From Polynucleobacter necessarius (GTDB taxonomy: Bacteria; Pseudomonadota; Gammaproteobacteria; Burkholderiales; Burkholderiaceae), in contig NZ_LT615227.1 in assembly GCF_900096755.1 (NCBI RefSeq), positions 1,145,822-1,209,821 of the forward strand: a stretch of 64,000 nt of DNA, in the 5' to 3' direction. The notes under the pieces are model-generated. The model ran no database searches, was not told where the DNA came from, and saw only the letters and a program-made list of their open reading frames with translations. A program made the translations under genes and the position numbers. Below, in pieces: positions 59,912 through 64,000 of the stretch. Within the stretch, counting starts at the first letter, position 1. Every line of letters starts with the position of its first letter.

Positions 59912-60769
59912 ATGAGTCCAAAGCTTCCCGTTCACAACTCACAAACAATTACTGAATTTTTAAATTTGCATCACAGTCAAATAGCTGAAGATGGCTCGGA
60001 TGATTCGTACAAGTTTGCTTTTGATGACGAAGCTTTTTTGGCCCGCAGAGAAACTATGGGCATTCGTTTTGAGCTTGAGTTGCTCAAACCCGAGGCCTTG
60101 CTTAAAGAGCATGGTATTGATCACACCATTACTGTATTTGGATCAACTCGTTTTGTCAGCCATCAGCACGCTTTAGATCTTGAAAAGAATGCTAAGACAC
60201 CGGAAGAGGTTGCGGCAGCGAAAAAAGCCATTCTGCACAGCAAGTACTATGAGTCCGCTCGACAGTTTGGTGCTTTGGTGGCGCATTACAACGAAACCCA
60301 AAAACTAAACTCCAATAAATTGCATATCTGTACTGGTGGTGGACCGGGCATTATGGAGGCTGCCAATCGTGGTGCATTTGAAGTTGGCGATAAAACCATT
60401 GGTTTTAATATTAGCCTTCCCAGAGAGCAGCACCCCAATCCTTACATCAGTCCTGGGCTCAGTTTTCGCTTCCATTACTTTGCTTTGCGCAAGATGCACT
60501 TTATGTTGCGAGCTAGGGCAATTGTGGCTTATCCCGGAGGCTTTGGCTCCTTTGATGAATTGTTCGAAGTCCTAACGCTCATTCAGACTAAAAAGGTGGT
60601 TCCTATTCCGGTCATCTTGGTAGAGAAAGATTATTGGAGTGAGATGGTGAACTTCAATCACATGGTGGAATTTGGTGTGATTGATCAAGAGGATATGCGC
60701 ATCCTCCATTTTGTAGAGACTGCCGAAGAGGCCTGGCAGGTTATTCAGGGCTGGTATCAACTTGGCTAA
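59912..60769 (+). CDS. LOG family (TIGR00730-like) Rossmann protein
   Basis: A 285-residue LOG-family protein, longer at the N-terminus than the 190-residue plant-like LOG enzymes. Motifs are 'ITVFGSTRF', 'ICTGGGPGIMEAANRGA' and 'VAYPGGFGSFDELFEVLTLIQ', the last with the PGGxGxxxE nucleotide/ribose site. Members cleave nucleoside 5'-monophosphates at the N-glycosidic bond; whether this long form does so is uncertain. Start ATG 59912. Intact; promoter must lie in the 166 bp upstream, where I see no distinct motif. Confidence 0.85.
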   Translation: MSPKLPVHNSQTITEFLNLHHSQIAEDGSDDSYKFAFDDEAFLARRETMGIRFELELLKPEALLKEHGIDHTITVFGSTRFVSHQHALDLEKNAKTPEEVAAAKKAILHSKYYESARQFGALVAHYNETQKLNSNKLHICTGGGPGIMEAANRGAFEVGDKTIGFNISLPREQHPNPYISPGLSFRFHYFALRKMHFMLRARAIVAYPGGFGSFDELFEVLTLIQTKKVVPIPVILVEKDYWSEMVNFNHMVEFGVIDQEDMRILHFVETAEEAWQVIQGWYQLG

Positions 60770-60795
60770 GTAGGGTCGCCTGTAAAATCTCCATC

Positions 60796-61308
60796 ATGAA
60801 TTCATCTCAAGCCAGTATTGCAACATCTCTTGATCTCCCGGGCTACCTTTTGGGTGGTGCCATGCTTTTGCTGGCGATGATTTTTCATGGCGTTCTTTTA
60901 TTGCAAATTGCCAAACGCTATGAAGTCAAAACCTTTCTGCATTTATCTGAGAAGAAATATTCTGCAGTGGCAATGTGTTTTTACACCAGCGTCTTTTGTT
61001 TGTTCTTAACGCATATCGCTGAAATACTCATTTGGGGTATTGCTCTATATACATTTAAATTGCTACCCGAGCTTGGTCAAAACATTCTCTTTAGTGGCAG
61101 CACCTATACGGCCATGGGTTTCATGGAAGACATTCTTCCGAGCGGCTGGAAGATGCTGGCAGTCATTATTGCTTTTTCTGGAATGTTTGCGTTTGCCTGG
61201 ACTGCATCCGTCATGATTTCAATGACAAAGAATTTTCGTCAGGCCTATACCAAGCTTCACATGAGAAAACTCAATATCTCATCTGACATCATCGATCGCT
61301 TTGAGTAA
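60796..61308 (+). CDS. Two-helix ion-channel-like membrane protein with degenerate filter
   Basis: A 170-residue protein with three to four hydrophobic segments. The region 'ILFSGSTYTAMGFMEDILP' followed by a long helix 'MLAVIIAFSGMFAFAWTAS' has the layout of the pore helix, filter and M2 of Ion_trans_2 channels, but the filter reads TAMGF where potassium channels have T(V/L)GYG. It may be a non-selective or non-conducting relative. Start ATG 60796; the oxidoreductase gene follows by 3 bp. Intact. Confidence 0.65.
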   Translation: MNSSQASIATSLDLPGYLLGGAMLLLAMIFHGVLLLQIAKRYEVKTFLHLSEKKYSAVAMCFYTSVFCLFLTHIAEILIWGIALYTFKLLPELGQNILFSGSTYTAMGFMEDILPSGWKMLAVIIAFSGMFAFAWTASVMISMTKNFRQAYTKLHMRKLNISSDIIDRFE

Positions 61309-61311
61309 TCT

Positions 61312-62529
61312 ATGAGTAAAAATTGGGATGCCATCATTATCGGTGGAGGTGCTGCCGGCTTATTCTGTGCTGGCGTAGCCGGTCAGTTGGATAAGAAGGT
61401 CCTGGTTTTAGATCATGCGCAAGTATTGGGCGAAAAGATTCGTATTAGTGGAGGCGGTCGTTGCAACTTCACTAATATGCATAGCAGCCCAGCCAATTTC
61501 TTATCGCTTAATCAACACTTCGTTAAAAGTGCGCTAGCACGATATCCTTCATCTGAATTTATTAAGCTGGTCACGGCCCATGGGATTAATTACCATGAGA
61601 AACACCAAGGGCAATTGTTTTGCGATGATTCAGCCAAGCAAATCATTGATATGCTTTTTAGTGAGTGCGCCAAAGGCAAAGTGACGGTGCGTAATCCTGT
61701 CGCGGTTGAATCGATCTCCCAAGATGGTGATGCTTGGATTGTTCGTACCAACATGGGTCTTGAAAGGACCAAAGCAGTAGTCATGGCAACCGGTGGTTTG
61801 CCAGTTCCAGCCATTGGCGCTACTGCGTATTCATTGGATATTGCAAAACAGTTTGGCTTAAACGTCATTGACCCAAGACCTGCTCTGGTGCCGCTGTCTT
61901 TTACTGCAGACACTTTTGGCAATCTTAATGATTTGGCTGGACTTAGCGTCCCCGTCAGAATAGCCTCCGGCTCTAAAGGGCATCGCTATGGTGCGTGTAG
62001 ATTTAATGAGGATCTTTTGCTGACTCATAAGGGTCTATCTGGCCCCGCTGTTCTCCAGGCAAGTAGTTATTGGGAGGAGGGTGAGCCCATTCATATTGAT
62101 TGGCTTGGGGCCGTCGAGCGTCTTGGAGGGTTTAATTGTGATGAGCTATTCAATAACGAAGAGAACCGCTTAAAGCTAACTGAAACCATTCTTGCCTCTG
62201 TTTTACCTCAGCGTTTAGCAAAAGCATTTGCTGAACAGAAAAATTTAGTAGGTCGAAAGTGGGCTGAGGTATCCAAAAAAGATCGCCAAGCCCTTAAAGA
62301 GCTAATAACTAACTGGTCTGTAAAACCTGCCGGAACCCTAGGTTGGAAAAAAGCTGAAGTGATGTTGGGTGGCGTTGATACCAAAGAGTTTGATGGGCAG
62401 ACCATGACGTCACGCAAACATCCAGGGCTATTTTTTATTGGCGAGTGCGTCGATGTCACTGGCCATTTAGGTGGTCACAATTTCCAATGGGCCTGGGCAA
62501 GCGGCTTCGCTTGTGCGCAAGCTTTATAG
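61312..62529 (+). CDS. HI0933/BaiN-like NAD(P)/FAD-dependent oxidoreductase
   Basis: A 405-residue flavoprotein of the HI0933/YhiN family. The FAD motif is 'IIGGGAAGLFCAGVAG'. 'SGGGRCNFTN' is the diagnostic family block, then 'MATGGLPVPAIGATAYSLDI' and the C-terminal 'GLFFIGECVDVTGHLGGHNFQ' (in part). Physiological substrates are mostly unknown. It starts 3 bp after the channel-like gene, so they are likely cotranscribed. Intact. Confidence 0.92.
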   Translation: MSKNWDAIIIGGGAAGLFCAGVAGQLDKKVLVLDHAQVLGEKIRISGGGRCNFTNMHSSPANFLSLNQHFVKSALARYPSSEFIKLVTAHGINYHEKHQGQLFCDDSAKQIIDMLFSECAKGKVTVRNPVAVESISQDGDAWIVRTNMGLERTKAVVMATGGLPVPAIGATAYSLDIAKQFGLNVIDPRPALVPLSFTADTFGNLNDLAGLSVPVRIASGSKGHRYGACRFNEDLLLTHKGLSGPAVLQASSYWEEGEPIHIDWLGAVERLGGFNCDELFNNEENRLKLTETILASVLPQRLAKAFAEQKNLVGRKWAEVSKKDRQALKELITNWSVKPAGTLGWKKAEVMLGGVDTKEFDGQTMTSRKHPGLFFIGECVDVTGHLGGHNFQWAWASGFACAQAL

Positions 62530-62531
62530 TC

Positions 62532-63293
62532 TTACCCCTGACGCTTTTTCTTGTCCCGCGAGCGGATATTTAAAAGCTCAACCGATAGTGAAAACGCCAT
62601 AGCGACATAGACGTAGCCTTTAGGAATATGAACATCCATTCCTTCTGCAATCAATACAATACCTACCACTGTCAGAAAAGACAATGCCAAGACTTTGATG
62701 GATGGGTGGCGGTAAACAAAGTCTCCGATAGGTTTTGCTGCCACTAGCATGATGAGAACGGAAGCAAGAACAACTGCAATCATGACGCTAATTTGATCAA
62801 CCATACCTACTGCGGTGATTACGCTATCTAGAGAGAAAATGATGTCTAGTAAGCCGATTTGCAAAACGGAGCCAACAAAGAGGGTCATCATCGACTTGCC
62901 AGCATTTTGGCTGTTCGCGTTGCTATGTGCTTCGCCATGCTCTCCCACTTCAACCTCAACGTAGATTTCTTTTGAGGCCTTCCAAATCAAGAAGAAGCCG
63001 CCAAGGAGAAGGATTAAATCTCTACCGCTAATGACGTGTTCCGAAATGCTGAAGAGAGGGGCGGTTAACCCCATTACCCATGACAAGCTAAGTAATAGCA
63101 GAATGCGCGTTACTAATGCAAAGATCAGACCAAAGCGGCGTACCTTTTCCCGAATTTCTATCGGGAGCCTATTGGCAATAACGCTAATGAAAATGATATT
63201 GTCGATGCCTAGAATAATTTCTAAGGCAGAAAGCGTTAAAAATGCGATCCAAGCATTGGGGTCGCTGATAAGTTGCACAAAGCTTTCGATCAT
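62532..63293 (-). CDS. TerC family integral membrane protein
   Basis: A 253-residue TerC-type protein with about seven membrane segments. Signature acidic motifs are 'LTLSALEIILGIDNIIFISV' near residue 20 and 'IGLLDIIFSLDSVITAVGM' near residue 150, both thought to bind metal ions; relatives export manganese. Starts at ATG 63293 and is convergent with the BaiN-like gene, 2 bp apart. Intact. Confidence 0.92.
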   Translation of the reverse strand: MIESFVQLISDPNAWIAFLTLSALEIILGIDNIIFISVIANRLPIEIREKVRRFGLIFALVTRILLLLSLSWVMGLTAPLFSISEHVISGRDLILLLGGFFLIWKASKEIYVEVEVGEHGEAHSNANSQNAGKSMMTLFVGSVLQIGLLDIIFSLDSVITAVGMVDQISVMIAVVLASVLIMLVAAKPIGDFVYRHPSIKVLALSFLTVVGIVLIAEGMDVHIPKGYVYVAMAFSLSVELLNIRSRDKKKRQG

Positions 63294-63356
63294 TTTCTAC
63301 TTTGCCAATGTGGTGATAAGGTAAAGTGTATCCAAGTAAATTAAATGTCGCCTCAT

Positions 63357-64000
63357 ATGTATAAGTCCACACAAATCATCAGGATATTTCTGCTAAGCCT
63401 ATTGCTTTGCTGCTCCTGGAAAGCGGTTCAGGCGGCTTATCCTGATAAACCAGTCAAAATCATTATTGGATTTCCTGCAGGCGGACCTTTGGATGCTCAC
63501 ATTCGACTGTTGGTTGATAGGCTGCAGTCTGCTTTAGGACAAACAGTCATCGTCGATTACAAGGCTGGAGCAGGTGGCGCGGTTGGTGCTCAGTATGTCG
63601 CGCAATCACCGGCTGATGGATATACAGTGCTATTGGCTAATACTGGAACCATGGTGATTAACCCAGCGATTTACACCAAATCACCTTATGACACCCTAAA
63701 AGATTTTCAGCCGATCGCTAGAACTGCTCAGCAACCACTCGCATTGATTGTGAATAAAGATGTGCAGGCTAATACGCTGAAAGAATTTATCGCATACGCA
63801 AAAGCAAATCCTGGAAAGCTGAACTATGGGTCAGCTAGCAATGGTGGCATTTCCCATTTAGTAACTGAGATGCTTAAAAGTGAGACGGGAATTTTCATAG
63901 CGCACATTCCCTTCAAAGGAAGCGCTCCTGCATTTACCGATTTGATCGCAGGCCATGTGCAATTTATGGCGGAGTCCGTTCCTCAAGCAGCCAACTATGT
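63357..64000 (+). CDS. Bug-family tripartite tricarboxylate transporter binding protein (partial)
   Basis: The ATG at 63357 opens a frame running off the window (214 codons seen). A signal peptide ends near 'KAVQAAYP'. Then 'KPVKIIIGFPAGGPLDAHIR', 'VIVDYKAGAGGAVGAQYVA', 'ADGYTVLLANTGTM' and 'LNYGSASNGGISHLV' are typical of Bug/TctC proteins, numerous in Burkholderiales. They bind carboxylates in the periplasm. No membrane partner genes are visible here. Intact as far as seen. Confidence 0.93.
   Translation, partial: MYKSTQIIRIFLLSLLLCCSWKAVQAAYPDKPVKIIIGFPAGGPLDAHIRLLVDRLQSALGQTVIVDYKAGAGGAVGAQYVAQSPADGYTVLLANTGTMVINPAIYTKSPYDTLKDFQPIARTAQQPLALIVNKDVQANTLKEFIAYAKANPGKLNYGSASNGGISHLVTEMLKSETGIFIAHIPFKGSAPAFTDLIAGHVQFMAESVPQAANY

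Overview
The window reads as a chromosome segment of a betaproteobacterium. Gene families and gene order (smpB next to ratA/rnfH then guaB-guaA; a DUF3305/DUF3306/formate dehydrogenase cluster; a Bug-family tricarboxylate binding protein; OxyR with rubrerythrin) and the moderate G+C are what one expects of Burkholderiaceae close to Polynucleobacter. The most striking property is the number of broken genes: about 25 recognisable genes carry in-frame stop codons, frameshifts, short tandem duplications or deletions, while interspersed neighbours are intact. That pattern fits a recently host-restricted, degenerating lineage such as the Polynucleobacter necessarius endosymbionts of ciliates. The species assignment is inference from memory of that group, not something the sequence proves.

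Layout. 1-3.2 kb (minus): a three-gene transglutaminase / alpha-E / ATP-grasp operon, of which at least two genes are broken; the window opens inside a (CGCCCC)n tract coding poly-glycine. 3.3-8.5 kb: an intact housekeeping block, smpB against ratA-rnfH, guaB, guaA and a DUF455 ferritin-like gene. 8.5-16 kb: a broken B12/radical SAM gene, a tandem pair of paralogous exported proteins (second copy broken), intact queE beside broken queD, tadA, ldcA, then broken SOUL and rlmJ genes. 16-20.6 kb (minus): an intact envelope cluster (GT39, flippase-like membrane protein, GT9, PAP2 phosphatase). 20.7-27 kb: DUF3047 lipoprotein, copper ATPase and chaperone, DUF47/Pit phosphate transport and apbC, all intact.

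27-37.7 kb is a formate dehydrogenase locus in collapse: accessory DUF3305, polyferredoxin, TorD chaperone, catalytic alpha subunit, gamma subunit, a small exported protein and an adjacent tungstate-type ABC transporter are all damaged; only DUF3306, the small Tat protein, the beta subunit and a small lipoprotein remain open. 37.7-40.2 kb: intact Bfd-like ferredoxin, EEP-family phosphodiesterase and cardiolipin synthase. 40.2-42.6 kb: broken CoA-transferase and acyl-CoA dehydrogenase. 42.7-44.8 kb: intact YqaA-like protein, 3-hydroxybutyrate dehydrogenase and a PuuD-like membrane protein.

44.8-47.8 kb is an oxidative-stress module: oxyR diverging from rubrerythrin, followed by a broken rubredoxin and a reductase whose first FAD glycine motif is mutated. 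47.9-56.3 kb again holds many broken genes (old yellow enzyme, cytochrome b561, DUF4239-like, lldD, class V aminotransferase, EamA) among intact ones. 56.3-64 kb is mostly intact (nnrD, beta-CASP hydrolase, LOG, channel-like protein, BaiN-like flavoprotein, TerC, Bug protein), with a broken periplasmic binding protein and a small membrane protein broken by a 7-bp duplication.

No rRNA, tRNA, CRISPR, phage or insertion sequence was recognised. No gene-free stretch exceeds about 300 bp once the pseudogenes are counted. I found no convincing undescribed biological system; the coherent novel signal is the style and selectivity of gene decay.
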